Source: Persicaria tinctoria (Eukaryota > Streptophyta > Magnoliopsida > Caryophyllales > Polygonaceae). From it: a DNA stretch of 64,000 bases. Both the position numbers and the translations under genes were made by a program. Under the pieces are notes generated by a model. It had not been told where the DNA came from. It made no database searches and worked only from the letters and a program-made list of their open reading frames with translations. Location: contig JBANSL010000007.1 of assembly GCA_037127255.1 (NCBI GenBank), positions 68,470,538-68,534,537 of the forward strand. Reading direction: 5' to 3'. Below are positions 22,466 through 33,561 of this stretch, one piece after another (within the stretch, counting starts at the first letter, position 1; the number at the start of each line of letters is the position of its first letter).

Positions 22466-23430
22466 TGATACGGGGTTAGCCGTAGGATGGCCCGATCTTC
22501 GACAATCAAGACTCAGAGACAAGAACGGAAGCAAACGACTCAAGAACAAGACAAAACGCAGCAAGACTCGAATAAAGAAACAATAAAGACTCGACCGATA
22601 AAGACTGATTCGAACTAAAATAGAACGAGGCAAAGACTCCAGGCCTCCTAAGAGGGTAGGAACCAAATACCAATTACTATAAAGCCCGCCTCTACAACCT
22701 TACACAACCAAGCGGACAACTTGGAGGCACAAGGAGGGGACTTGTGATTACCTGGATCACCAAGCTCTCGCGAGGTTGACGAACTCAAAGCAAACCAAGT
22801 TAGATCAAGAACCAATTTGCAATCGATGAGCCTTGCTACGAATCGATTGACTTTCCTCACAGTTGTGTTTCACACAAGAGTTGTAAATTTCAATAATGGA
22901 AGACGTCTGAGTACAATGGAGGAATCAGCTGTTCTAATATAGAAAACCCTAGGGCTGATTTTAATGAAAATAATAAATATAATAGAAATTAACTCAAATC
23001 CCTAAAATACTAAAAACAACTTAAGTAAATAAGGTCTCTAAAAATAGCAATAAAAGAAAGTTCCAAGACTTAATAATTTCCGTCTAAAAACAGTGACAAC
23101 CCAAAGAATGTGATTTTCGGCCAATCTTTAGGTCGAATCTGGAAAAACCTTCAACAAAAAAGTTGTATATCTGTTCGTCTTCGTTCCGACAAGGTATGGA
23201 ACGCCTAAATCCGATTAATATTGACTCCGTAAGACTCAATTTACTGAGACGTCGAAAAGCTATCAAATGCTGAACGAATCTAATAAACGTCAAGCTTTCA
23301 CCTTTGCACCTACTACCATGGTGGAGCCTTCTTCTTCCTCTTGAGGATGACATCATTTTCGTGAGCTCGAATCATAGGTTCATCCACAAGTATAGGTGTG
23401 TCGGAAGGTGTCTTGGATGGTCCCGCATCA
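22466..23430 (-). repeat. 5' LTR of the reverse-strand Gypsy-type element
   Basis: 965 bp, the partner of 9756-10722, with TG...CA ends and a CAGTC duplication on its outer side. Confidence 0.92.
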
Positions 23431-23435
23431 CAGTC

Positions 23436-24289
23436 TTTGCCAAATAAGAGTATACCTTGTGATATTTGTTACAAGGCTAAACAAACTCGTTGTTCATTTC
23501 CTATCAGTTTGTCAAAAGCTTCGGATTCTTTTGATTTAATTCATTGCAATATTTGGGGACCTTATCGTTTTTCATCTTCTTCTGGTTCATCTTATTTTCC
23601 CACCATTGTAGATGATTTTTCTCGAGCTACTTGGGTCTATCTCATGACTCATAAATTAGAAGTCTCTAGACTACTCAAACAATTTTGTAGTCTCACTGTC
23701 ACTCAATTTCACAAAACCATTAAATGTGTCCGTAGTGACAATGGCTCCGAATTTCATGCATTGCGTCCTTTCTTTGCAGACCAGGGCATCTTGTTCAAGT
23801 CTTCCTGTGTTGCTACACCTCAACAGAACGGTCGAATTGAGCGTAAACATCGTCATATTCTCAATGGTGCTTGAGCCTTAATGTTTCAGGCCAATTTGCC
23901 TATCAAATTTTGGGGGGAATGCGTTCTGACTGCGTGTTTTCTCATCAATCGTACACCTTCCTCTGTTCTTAAAGGTAAACCCCCTATGAATGTCTCTTTC
24001 ACAAACCTCCTGACTATACACATCTCCGTGTTTTGGGGTGTCTATGTTATGTGTTTGTCATTCCTCGCTCCACAAATAAATTCTCTCCTTGGAGTCGGAA
24101 GTGTCTGTTTCTTGGGTATCCGTTTGATCAGAAAGGGTGGCGTCTGTATGATCTTACCACTCATCATATGTTTGTCTCTCGTGATGTTTCATTTCATGAG
24201 GACATTTTTCTATATCCGTCACTTGAAACACCTACTTCAGCGCCACCCGTCTACCCCACTCCGGCTACACATGACGTTCCATTGCAGCC
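23436..24289 (+). pseudogene. Copia integrase (broken)
   Basis: Continuation of the Copia frame after the nested element. The zinc-binding end gives CDICYKAKQTR. The first catalytic position reads LIHCNIWGPY, where an Asn codon (AAT, 23548-23550) replaces the expected Asp. The later blocks RSDNGSEF and QQNGRIERKHRHIL keep Asp and Glu. A TGA near 23873 and a frame change near 24030 follow; the next frame reads CYVFVIPRSTNKFSPWSRKC and LGYPFDQKGWRLYDL, the usual Copia segment before RT. The hAT at 24290 cuts it. Confidence 0.92.
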
Positions 24290-24986
24290 CAGGGTCGGCC
24301 CTTGGGGTAGGCCCAAGGGGCGATCGCCTAAGGCCCCGGGAAAAAAATAAGTTATATTATATACTTCGTATATAAATAATTAGGGTATTATGTATTATTA
24401 TATTTGCATGTAATAAAAGATTTACTAAAACTCATCAACGACAAAGAGTGTAAAAAGCCTTCGTCTTTCAGTTTTTGTTACAAATGAAAAAACGGGTGGT
24501 TTTTAAGTAACAATACTTTAATAAATTTATTTAAGTGATTATAGGATTTTTTGGGATAAATTTACAAAATAACGACATGTTTTAATTGTTTAATCTATCA
24601 TAAACATGGGAAAAAATAGAATATTAAAAAAATATATTTTTTACTTTTGTTTCTCACTAGAAAATTCACGTATTTTTAATCGGACTTGTAAGAAAATATA
24701 ATGAAATTAAGTAAATAAGTATATTTGTAAATCTAAAAATCGCAGTCTTTTGTTGTGTTATATGTACCGAGAGATTGTCGCACTAGTCATACTCATATAC
24801 TACTTTAAAATCTATAAATTTTCCTTTTAATGATCAAAATAAAATGTGAATTTAATAATGGTGAAATAAATTACAATTTTGTATTGTTTAATAAACTTTT
24901 TTTTAAAAAAAATTGAATATATTTATTTATCAAAAGACTCGTATTTTGCCTCGCCTCGGGCCCTAAAACTCTCAGGGTCGGCCCTG
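24290..24986. mobile_element. hAT-family non-autonomous element
   Basis: 697 bp with inverted ends CAGGGTCGGCCCT and CAGGGCCGACCCTG (right end read on the reverse strand), flanked by an exact 8-bp duplication TTGCAGCC (24282-24289 and 24987-24994). GC-rich subterminal parts surround an AT-rich core. No coding. Confidence 0.95.
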
Positions 24987-24994
24987 TTGCAGCC

Positions 24995-26770
24995 CCCTGC
25001 CGCTGCTCAGCCTGAGCCACCTCCGCGGCCCCCTCGTCGGTCCTCTTGCACCCCAACCCCCTCGGTCTTACTCAGAGAGTATGTGTGCCATACTATCCGC
25101 AAGGTTGATCCTATTTCGGCTTCTCCGTCTTCGGTCACGTCTTCGGGTACGCCTTATCCTTTGTCACATTATGTTGAGTCATATACCTTTACGCCTAGTC
25201 ATATCAGCTTCTTGGCGGTCATTAGTGCCAACCCTGAACCGACGACGTTCCGTGAGGCCTTCTGTCATGAACATTGGCTGGATGCTATGCGTTCTGAAAT
25301 TGAAGCTCTTCATCGCAATGGTACTTGGGAGATCACTGAGTTGCCTCCACACAAGAAGGCAATCGGCTGTAAATGGGTGTTTCAAGTGAAATACAACTCG
25401 GATGGAAACATCGAGCGTCACAAAACTCATCTTGTTGCTCTTAGGAATCGTTAGATTGAGGGTACTGACTAGTCTGAAACATTCGCTCCAGTTGCTAAAA
25501 TGGTGTCTGTTAAGGTATTTCTTGCAGTTGCCTCTATTCAGGATTGGGAAATTCATTAGATGGATGTTCATAATGCATTCCTTCATGGTGATCTTGATGA
25601 CGAGGTCTGTATGTCGATGCCTCCAGGTTTCTCTACTTCTGGTCCTCGCCGAGTTTGCCGACTCAAGAAGTCCCTCTATGGTCTTTGTCAGGCTCCTCGA
25701 AATTGGTTCTCTAAACTGGCTTCCTCTCTCAGACATATTCGCTTCTCTCAGTCCTATGCTGACTACTCATTATTCTCTTATGCTCGATCTGGGATCGTCT
25801 TACATGTCCTTATTTATGTTGATGATTTGATCATGGCGGGGAACGACTCGGCTTCCATTGGTAGATTCAAGGCATATCTTCACTCTTGCTTTCATATGAA
25901 GGATCTAGGATCGCTTAAGTATTTTTTTTGCATCGAGGTATCTCGCACTTCTGCTGGAATTTTCCTTTCACAGCGTAAATACACAATGGATATCCTTGGG
26001 GAGGTCGGTCTTCTTGGCTCTAAACCTGCTCCTTTTCTTATGGAGAAAAATGATAAGCTTTCTCTAGACACCAATCCTCTTCTTTTGAAGCCGCATCAAT
26101 ATCGTCGGATCATTGGTCGCCTCATCTATTTGACGATCACTATACCTGACCTGTGTTATTCGGTACACGTTATGGCTCAGTTCATGAGGACCCTCGGCAG
26201 TCTCACTGGACGGATGCATTGCACGTCCTTCATTACCTCAAGGCGCGGTCTGCTCAAGGAATCTTTCTTTCCCGTCACAGTGATCTTCGGTTGCTAGCTT
26301 ATTATGACTAAGATTATGCAGCATGCCCTTTGACACGTCGGTTTCTCACTGGATATATTGTCAAGCTAGGGGAATCTCCGGTCTCCTGGAAGACAAAGAA
26401 GCAAACTACAGGTTCTCGCTCGTCTATTGAAGCTGAGTATTGATCGATGGTCACCACTTCTAGCGAGCTGGTTAGGCTAAAGGCTCTTCTGCGCTCTCTC
26501 GACATACGTCATCGCGGCCCTATACGTTTGTGGTGTGATAATCAGTCGGCTATTCATATCGTCACTAATCATGTCTTCCACAAACGCACCAAACATATTA
26601 AAGTTGATTGCCATATTGTGCGTGATCATGTTCATTCCGGCAACATTGCTCTGTTTCATGTTCACTCTTCCAATCAACTTGCAGACATCTTCACCAAGGC
26701 TCTTGGACAACAACAGTTTGACTTCCTTTTGGACAAGTTGGGCATTCATCGCACCCATGCTCCAACTTGA
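24995..26770 (+). pseudogene. Copia reverse transcriptase and RNase H (broken)
   Basis: After a Pro-rich linker, RT begins with FREAFCHEHWLDAMRSEIEALHRNGTW and CKWVFQVKYNSDG. Stops occur near 25453 and 25557. The RT core continues with MDVHNAFLHGDLDDEVCM, CRLKKSLYGLCQAPRNWF and the catalytic YVDDLIMAG (Tyr codon about 25815). Further shifts and a TGA near 26442 precede the RNase H end: LWCDNQSAIHIVTNHVFHKRTKHI and QLADIFTKALG, then TGA at 26768-26770. The domain order and motifs are fully Copia. Confidence 0.94.
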
Positions 26771-26780
26771 GGAGGAGTAT
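26768..26780 (+). other. Copia polypurine tract
   Basis: TGAGGAGGAGTAT lies directly before the right LTR, overlapping the stop codon of the polyprotein. Confidence 0.8.
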
Positions 26781-26782
26781 TA

Positions 26783-26932
26783 TGAGATAGTTAGATAAAA
26801 GATCCATATATATCTTATTTGTTAGATAAAAGATCTTGTTAGTTAGATAGAATTTCCATTGTATTTTCTACTATAAATTCTCAACCAAGTCAATGAAAAG
26901 AATCAAGCTTTTACCCTCTAAATCGTTCTTCA
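26783..26932 (+). repeat. Copia second LTR
   Basis: 150 bp, TGAGATAG...TTCTTCA, with canonical TG/CA ends. Followed again by a primer site, so it serves as 3' LTR of one copy and 5' LTR of the next. Confidence 0.93.
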
Positions 26933-27187
26933 TGGTATCAGGCTTTTCCGATCTTCTAACCTAAACCTAAACCCTACCGTCGCCGCCGGTCCTACCCCTA
27001 CCGTCACCCTTACCGCCGACGTCTATGGCCAATCCACCAGCAGCTCTCACGTCTGCCTCTCCCTACTACCTTCACCCTTCCGATCACTCGGGTCTCTTTT
27101 CCCGGTGATTCTCAAAGGGGACAATTAACAAGAATGGACTGTCGCTATGAAAAACACCTTCTCTGGGAAACGCAAAGACGGTTTCAT
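26933..27187 (+). pseudogene. Second, truncated Copia leader and gag start
   Basis: The primer site TGGTATCAGGCTTTTCC, the leader and the gag start (ATG about 27024, MANPPAALTSASPYY) repeat the sequence at 8068-8340 with small changes, including an apparent 3-bp loss and a stop shortly after the start region. Similarity ends abruptly after CGGTTTCATT at 27187. Confidence 0.88.
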
Positions 27188-27209
27188 TTGCAACGCCCAT
27201 AGAAGAAAA

Positions 27210-28268
27210 TGATAACTCCACTCCCTTGATGAAAATCAGAAATGGTTTCAAAGGCTTTGACATAAAGCTTGTGTCAAAGGTCTCTAAGCTAAAGATGTAT
27301 TGATGAAATTCAAAACCTGTATTGTATGTATTTTATTTATTATATGGTTTCCAAATATTATTATACATATGTTATACTAACCATACAACGAAGATATTTG
27401 AAGAGATCTCCTTCCTTGAGCTGAAATTCGTAGAGATCAAATCTGGAAGATTATGGCTTCGCAGTTTCCATCTTTAGAAGATTACGAAGATCCATCATTG
27501 GCCATGATCTGAAGTAGCCGTTGGGCAAAGATTCTTCTTTCAAAATGGCGCCGATTTGATCGAGTATAAAAGGAGATGAAGAAGAGAGAAGAAGCACATG
27601 TGTTGAACAAAAACATCATTGAACTACAACGCACACTCAGCTCTCAAGTCAAACTTTCTTCTTCGTGTACTCTCTGCTAGGTTTTAAGAGTCGTATCTTT
27701 TGTTTCAAAGCATTTGAGAGTTACGCAGTGAGCTTATATGATATATTCTGAGAGAGTGTTATACTCGAGAGTTTATAACTCAGGAAGTGAGAACTAGGCG
27801 ATTGATTCACGAAGTGTAAGAGGATTGTACTAGATAGTTGAGAGAGGTGGGACTCTTCTAGATTGATCTAGGACTCCAAGGGAACATGAGTTGACTAGAT
27901 TGCAATTGTATAGGAGAGAGGCTTCTCGGTGAGCTATTAGGATCCTAAGTTTTGTGAATCAATAAAGCCGGTTGAATCCTAGGGTTGTGGAAGAACCTTA
28001 GGCGGGGACTAAGCCTTTAAGGAGCCGAACCTCGTTAACAATTCGTCGTGTTCTTTACTTATTGTTTTACCAATATTTTCGCACTTGTTTCGAATTGTAT
28101 AACTTTGTCATGATTCAGGTATCCTAATCGAAAGAATTGAGTTTACTCTCAAAGAGTTTTGCAAGTGTTTCAAAAGTCTTGAGATTGACAACGAAAAGTT
28201 GGCATACTCTATTTAACCCCCTTCTAGAGTATCTTTTTTCTACTTTGTTATACATTATCGAACTTTCA
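27210..28268 (+). repeat. Probable solo LTR
   Basis: 1,059 bp with TG (27210) and CA (28268) ends and near-matching 5-bp flanks (GAAAA and GAAGA). It holds a TATA-like GTATAAAAGGAG at about 27562 followed by promoter-proximal sequence. The right end has the AACCCCCTTCTAGAG...CTTTCA arrangement seen at the end of some plant Copia LTRs. No internal region or partner LTR is seen, which suggests LTR-LTR recombination. Which family it belongs to is not established. Confidence 0.5.
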
Positions 28269-28630
28269 GAAGAAATTCATTCCTTGTATTCAATTCGATT
28301 GGGAAGTTTGGGGTGAAATAATTATTTACGTGGGAATGCAATCAAAGGAATCTTAGACCATACACAGCATAAGATACCGAACAAGAAAGGTAAAGAATTC
28401 AGCATCCGACAAAAATTAGTTTTCTTTATCCATAAATTAGAATCAACTTGAACTTTACTTTTAACTTTTTTCTTTGTTTCTGAATGGAAAATGGCAATTT
28501 GAACTATGGTTCAATTGGTTTGCAAGATAAATGATCATATGGACAAGTTTCCAAAAATACTAGTATGAGATTAGGTCATCAAGTGCAAATGTTTGATCAA
28601 AGAAGGAATACAGTGAAATCAACAAATTTA
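28269..28630. other. AT-rich intergenic sequence
   Basis: No gene or repeat recognised. Confidence 0.5.
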
Positions 28631-28648
28631 AGCAGACCAACTCTCATT

Positions 28649-28817
28649 CCGAGAAGCAAATTCTGTGGCTGATCGCCTATCGCGTATTAGCTATGTTTCA
28701 CACGGATCTTTGATGCCTTATGACTCTATGTTACGTCTTCTCATCCGCAAGGATGCTCTTGGCGGATAGGGCTTAGCTCTATGGCCAAATTTTTTCCGTT
28801 TAAAAAAAAAAAAAAAA
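28649..28817 (+). mobile_element. 5'-truncated LINE, RNase H end with poly(A)
   Basis: An 18-bp target duplication AGCAGACCAACTCTCATT lies at 28631-28648 and 28818-28835. The insert encodes the end of an RNase H domain (REANSVADRLSRISYV...), a TAG at 28767-28769, a short 3' UTR and a poly(A) run to 28817. Only about 170 bp were integrated, a classic 5'-truncated LINE insertion. The 18-bp repeat is exact, so the event looks fairly recent. Confidence 0.9.
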
Positions 28818-29206
28818 AGCAGACCAACTCTCATTATTCATATCAGCATAAAGTGGTTTTAGAGTTTGTTTTTAAAAATCGACTTACCATACGCACGGTG
28901 TAAATTTTTCAAATGCACGATCGGTTCATTTACGTTCGGTGTTCAACATTTTTTTTTCATCTGGAAAAAACTTGCTGACATGGCGGGAAGTTGTCAGTTT
29001 TGCAAACACCGATTTTCCGCGCTGTTTGGCTTTTTTTCAAGCCAAATTAAAAAAACTGGGTGAACACCTAATGTTGGTGATTGGTTGTATGTTTGACGAA
29101 AATCTAACCGTGCGAATAGTAATTCCTTTTAAAAATTTATTATTGGTTTATAATGAAGTTAGTATTTACGTTGTTATAAATAGTGTGTTTGGATGGAGAG
29201 ATTATA

Positions 29207-29420
29207 AGAGCAAGCCCAACAGCTTCTCTAAAATAGAGAAAATGGGAGATTTTAGAGAAAAATGTCATTATTTTCTCCTCAACAGCTTTTGTAAACTCAT
29301 CTCTAAAATAGAGAAATGGATGGAGAGAGGGAAAAATCTCTAATCTTTGGCCATAGAGCTAGAAAAATGACTAATCTCGCGATCAATAAGCTAAGCGATG
29401 GTTGAGGTCACTCAACAATT
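29207..29420. repeat. MITE-like repeat with CTCTAAAATAGAG palindromes
   Basis: Starts AGAGCAAGCCCAACAGCTTCTC, close to the GAGCAxxxCCAACAGC starts of many plant MITEs. It contains two TCTCTAAAATAGAGA palindromes (about 29224 and 29299). No matching inverted end was found, so it is probably truncated. Confidence 0.35.
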
Positions 29421-29639
29421 TTTCTATCTCATATCTTTTGTATACCCATCATATTTCTCTTTCATATCTACATATTAAAATAATTTAAGTGTTAATAAAA
29501 GTTATAAACTAAAATCTTAATTTTATTTGATAATTGGTAAAACATATGTACGTATGTATTGGGCTCAAGTCCAACTCAGCAGCATATAGGTCCAGTGATA
29601 TATGTATGTAATTGTCCCAAGTATATATTAGAACAAGAT

Positions 29640-29900
29640 AAGGGTCTAATGAAACCAAAGATATGGTGAAAGAGATGAATATTGTATTATTGTTGCATAT
29701 TTATATGAATATTTTATTATATTCAAATGAACATATGAATACAGTATTAGTTTGTTTGAATATGAATATTATGTAAATATGAGTATATGAATATGATATT
29801 ATTTATTCTTATTAAACATAAAATAAATAACATAATATTCATATTCATACATGACAATATTCACATATTCATACTAATGTAACAAAATATTCATCTATTT
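29640..29900. repeat. AT-rich stretch rich in ATGAATAT words
   Basis: Repeated ATGAATATnnTATT and, in the second half, the inverse ATATTCATA words (for example 29837-29870), forming loose inverted-repeat structure. No coding. Confidence 0.4.
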
Positions 29901-30099
29901 TACCGTTGCACCGTATTTTTCGTTTCACTGGAACTTTTACCTACATATTCTTACACTGTTTGGCAATATAACACAACCCTTTGCGAAGGACTCCCGGTGA
30001 CTCACTCGAGTTTCTTCCTCCTCGATCTCCAAACAATGCTTCTCCCAACTCCCAAGTAAATTTAGAATTGTTAAAGAGTGTTTCATTACCAGTTACCCG

Positions 30100-30465
30100 T
30101 ATTCGAATCGAACGAGCCGACTATTACTTGTTTATATTCAGCTCGTTTAGAAACGAGTCGAGCCTAAATATGGACTCGAGCTTAAAAATGTACTTATACT
30201 CAGCTCGTTTAGAAAATGAACGAGTTCGAGCCGATCTTTTTTTTTAGTATTAAATAACTTTATTTGCTCAAAACATATTAAACTGAATGAAATTTTAGAA
30301 CTTTTATAAAATTCGAGCTCAAATGGAGCAAACTGTGCTTTAAACCGAGCTTAAAAATTAGTGCTAATTCTCAGTTTCTAAACAAGCTCGATTCGAGGTT
30401 TTATTGAGTCAAGACCGAGGTGGAGTCGAGCTAATCCACTTATATAACAACCCTAGTGTCGTGTG
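30100..30465. repeat. Degenerate GAGCTCG-type repeat, probable hAT-like relic
   Basis: Clustered variants of AGCTCGTTTAGAAA, GAGTCGAGCC and GAGCTCGAGCTTAAA in both orientations, ending ACTTATATAACAACCCTAG. Plant non-autonomous hAT elements often carry such arrays and CCCTA ends. No intact terminal repeats or duplication were found. Confidence 0.4.
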
Positions 30466-30710
30466 TTACCATTTTATAGCTAGGCAAACCAATTTCAATT
30501 CATACATCATTGATTGAACTGGAAGTGTCACCGAATTGGGGGCGTCGGGTGCTATTTCACTATATAAATCTAAACTCATTTTCCACAGGAATTAATGGAT
30601 CTCGCTTATTTATATATAGAGGGTATCAAATAAAATGAAATAAATTACCTAATTCATCGATTTGGAGTTGCATCGATGGCTAGAAATAACAATGGCGACG
30701 ATCATTGGTA

Positions 30711-30891
30711 TGCAGGTGCACCTGCACCTCTCTCTATATCTCTCCATCCCCAATTAATCCTTCATCGGATTAGCTACCAAGCTCGATCAGGGAATTGAGA
30801 AATTAATGCAAAATTGAAAGATCTATATTTTATAGATCGATCACCCTGATCGATTAATTTGGAGGTAAAGAGAGGTGCAGGTGCAGGTGCA
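30711..30891. repeat. 181-bp inverted repeat (long hairpin)
   Basis: Outer arms TGCACCTGCACCTCTCT (left, 30717-30733) and AGAGGTGCAGGTGCAGGTGC (right, 30871-30890) pair. Middle arms CGATCAGGG (30784-30792) and CCCTGATCG (30844-30852) pair. An inner GATCTATA/TATAGATC hairpin (about 30820-30838) closes the loop. It could be a small MITE or a folded transcript. Confidence 0.7.
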
Positions 30892-31812
30892 AATGCATAT
30901 AAATGAAGCCACCTATATCTAACCTATACCTAGTTCCTCCTCCATTCATCTCTATATATACTACCGAAAGGGCAACGTACAGACAGTTAGACATTTTATT
31001 TATTTATTTTTAATTATATAATATATGTGCATGACCTTTGGAAGGTGTAAGAAGAAAAAAGAGAGGCCAGTGCACCTTTTAAATGGATTCGATAAAAACT
31101 CAACGAAATGACATAATATATATATAAGTACGTATATATGTAGTTTCAATTGTTACAATATACTCCGTAGTTGTAAGATACAATTATCACATCGACTTAT
31201 GACTAAGTCAAGTTTACAAGGATAATCGTGAAGGGAAATTATATTATATTATATTATATTGTATTGGTGGAGTTTATGTGTGTAATTTGATATCCATATA
31301 TACTTATTTATTTTAGGTTTAGATATCTTTTAAAATTGGGGGGGAAATTAGACGACGTTAGTCTTCTCCCCTAATTCTCAACGGCGACCTTTCTCTAATT
31401 CAATCGAGTATGGACTTCTTCTTCTTCTACCTCCGACCTGATCGATCTTAATTTCTCCACTGAACAAGTTAAGGTTAATTAACTACAATAATATGTGAAA
31501 ATATATATTCAAATTTGCTACTTCACTGATCTGATGGAATTGTTGAAACTCAATTCAACTACAACTCCAAATTTGGCAAGAGAGGCAGAGGCCTTCATTA
31601 TGACAGCGGGAGTAGTATATCAGAAAAGGATCGATGTTGATGAGATTTTTTTTAAAATCAATTTCTAATGAGATTTTTTTTAAAATTTAATTTCTGCTGA
31701 GAATTTTTTGATCAGTTCAGGGTGAAACAATTTTTAGATGGAAACTTGTAGTTCTCCTAAAAATATATATTGTCCATATACTCATTATAAACAACAGATA
31801 TAAAATATTGGA

Positions 31813-31898
31813 TATCAAATTTCTAGAATGTTTATCATTGTCTAATTATACTTGATTTGATTATCAAATTTCTAGAATGTTTATCATTGTCTAATTAT
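31813..31898. repeat. Direct tandem duplication, 49-bp period
   Basis: A 37-bp identical segment beginning TATCAAATTTCTAGAATG at 31813 and again at 31862. A smaller duplication around GAGATTTTTTTTAAAAT lies just upstream (31637-31690). Confidence 0.9.
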
Positions 31899-31979
31899 CT
31901 GCCCATATTGATCAATACATTAGAAAATTTTACATTTATCTGCACTGTATAGACAATAAGATAAAAAAAAAACTTGTAA

Positions 31980-32110
<131 letters not shown>

Positions 32111-32257
32111 CGTTTTCGATAGTACAAACTAGTGTCAAACGATATTACAAACTAGTGTAAAAAGATTTTATAAGCTACTGCAAAGATATAAAACGAAAAT
32201 AAGTATATAAAACGTAATAAATAAACATTGTATTCTTAACATGTAATAATGTATAAC

Positions 32258-32558
32258 CAGTGGCGGAACCTGAACTATCTATCCGGAGGGGCCAAAAAAA
32301 ATATTTAAATTTTTTTTAGTTGTTTTATGTCAAATTCACAATAATTTCAAAAAATATTGTTCTAAAATGAAATATAGGATTTGAACCCTTGACTTCCCGG
32401 TTAAAATATTAATCACTTACCATCTAAACTAAAGAAATTAATAGTTCAAATATCCTTTTACTTTCAAATATAATAAAGAATATATCACATATAACATTAA
32501 TATTTTTTCGCCCGGAGGGGCCATGGCCACCTCCCGCCCTAAAGAGCTTCCACCACTG
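32258..32558. mobile_element. hAT-type MITE
   Basis: 301 bp with ends CAGTGGCGGAACCTG and (reversed) CAGTGGTGGAAGCTC, flanked by an exact 8-bp duplication TGTATAAC (32250-32257 and 32559-32566). Subterminal CGGAGGGGCCA occurs near both ends. No coding. Confidence 0.92.
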
Positions 32559-32814
32559 TGTATAACTAGATATAAATTTTTTAAACTTGTATAACTTCTT
32601 ACCAAATTCTCAAATAAGTAAAATAAATTATGGTTTCGAAGCTCTCAAAATAGTAATATATAAGTATTATAGTCTATTGAAATAAAGTTAAAGTTATTAA
32701 TACACCTATAATTTTTAAAAATTCATAACTTTTTACTCATATATCGAATTAGGGCGTATTATATATCAAAACGAAGCTATCGACGAGAATAATACACCTA
32801 GGTAATTTGTTGGA

Positions 32815-33197
32815 TGAGTTGTAGCTCTGCCTCTGGATATGGGGCATCGCTTGGTAGTGATTGAGACTGACTCGTTGATGGCTTATTCAATTATCAGCAG
32901 GAGTGTTGCAGGTACGTAGTCATCCTTTATTCAGCTTGATTAGTCAATGTCAAGGCTTCGTCTAGAGAAACTAAGAAATCCAGTTCGGCCAAATATTTAG
33001 GGAATTGAAATGTGTCACATACTCTCTTGTTAGGTTAGGCTTTTCCTTCCCGATAGTACTTTATGTGCTAACAGAGCCCCCCAATTCTACCAAATATTTA
33101 GGGAATTGTAGGGGAGGCTACCCCGTCTTGCATGCTGTTGTGTAGCCCGGGTCGTTTTGTTGTTTGGATAGGCTCCACACTTTGATTACCAAAAAAA
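32815..33197 (+). pseudogene. LINE 3' end with RNase H remnant
   Basis: HRLVVIETDSLMAYSIISRS matches the central VETDSxxA block of LINE RNase H domains. After decayed sequence a 3' UTR ends GATTACCAAAAAAAA at about 33197. A short duplication of CCAAATATTTAGGGAATTG (about 32990 and 33099) lies inside. Confidence 0.65.
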
Positions 33198-33561
33198 AGA
33201 TGTATACATATCGACAAGCTGTCGAATGGAGATTTGCATGTCATATATTCACAATATATCTACACAACATACAAATTTAGGAGATATTCTTTACATATCT
33301 ACACACATCTAGACATATTCCAAAAGAGAGAGAGAGAGAAGAAAGGGTAATTTCGCGTTTTTGGCGTATCCCAACGGGCCACTATTTGAGACCTGAGAGA
33401 GACTCTTTTGGATTTTAGTTAAAAGAAGGGAGAAGGATATTGTCACGTGAACACCAACACTTGTGACCAATTACACACCTCCACGTACACATTTCATTAT
33501 TTTCTAGGATAAAACAAGGAGGACTCTTCCCACGGTCAAAATATCGCCAACCACATGGTGC

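Larger units (their letters stand above)
9756..23430 (-). mobile_element. Non-autonomous Gypsy-type LTR element, reverse strand, nested in Copia
   Basis: Boundaries are exact: CAGTC target duplications at 9751-9755 and 23431-23435, and LTR ends TGATACGGGG and CCCGCATCA. Orientation is set by a Met-type primer site beside the right LTR and a polypurine tract beside the left one. After subtracting the hAT and the inner Gypsy element the internal region is only about 2.2 kb, holding one gag-like frame and a scrap of pol C-terminus. Protease, RT and integrase are absent, so it would have depended on a relative for movement. Confidence 0.9.
7918..26932 (+). mobile_element. Copia LTR retrotransposon, interrupted by nested insertions
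   Basis: Two 150-bp LTRs (7918-8067 and 26783-26932) flank Copia coding in the canonical order: gag with zinc knuckle, protease, integrase, reverse transcriptase, RNase H. Removing the nested Gypsy-type element with its 5-bp duplication (13,680 bp) and the hAT with its 8-bp duplication (705 bp) leaves about 4.63 kb, a normal Copia length. The frames carry several stops and shifts, so the copy is dead. The left LTR has lost the canonical TG (TA instead). No flanking target duplication can be tested because internal sequence continues beyond the right LTR. Confidence 0.93.

Noticed and set aside
24871..25056. Reverse-strand frame across the hAT right end
   Set aside because: Spans a transposon boundary and has no motif.
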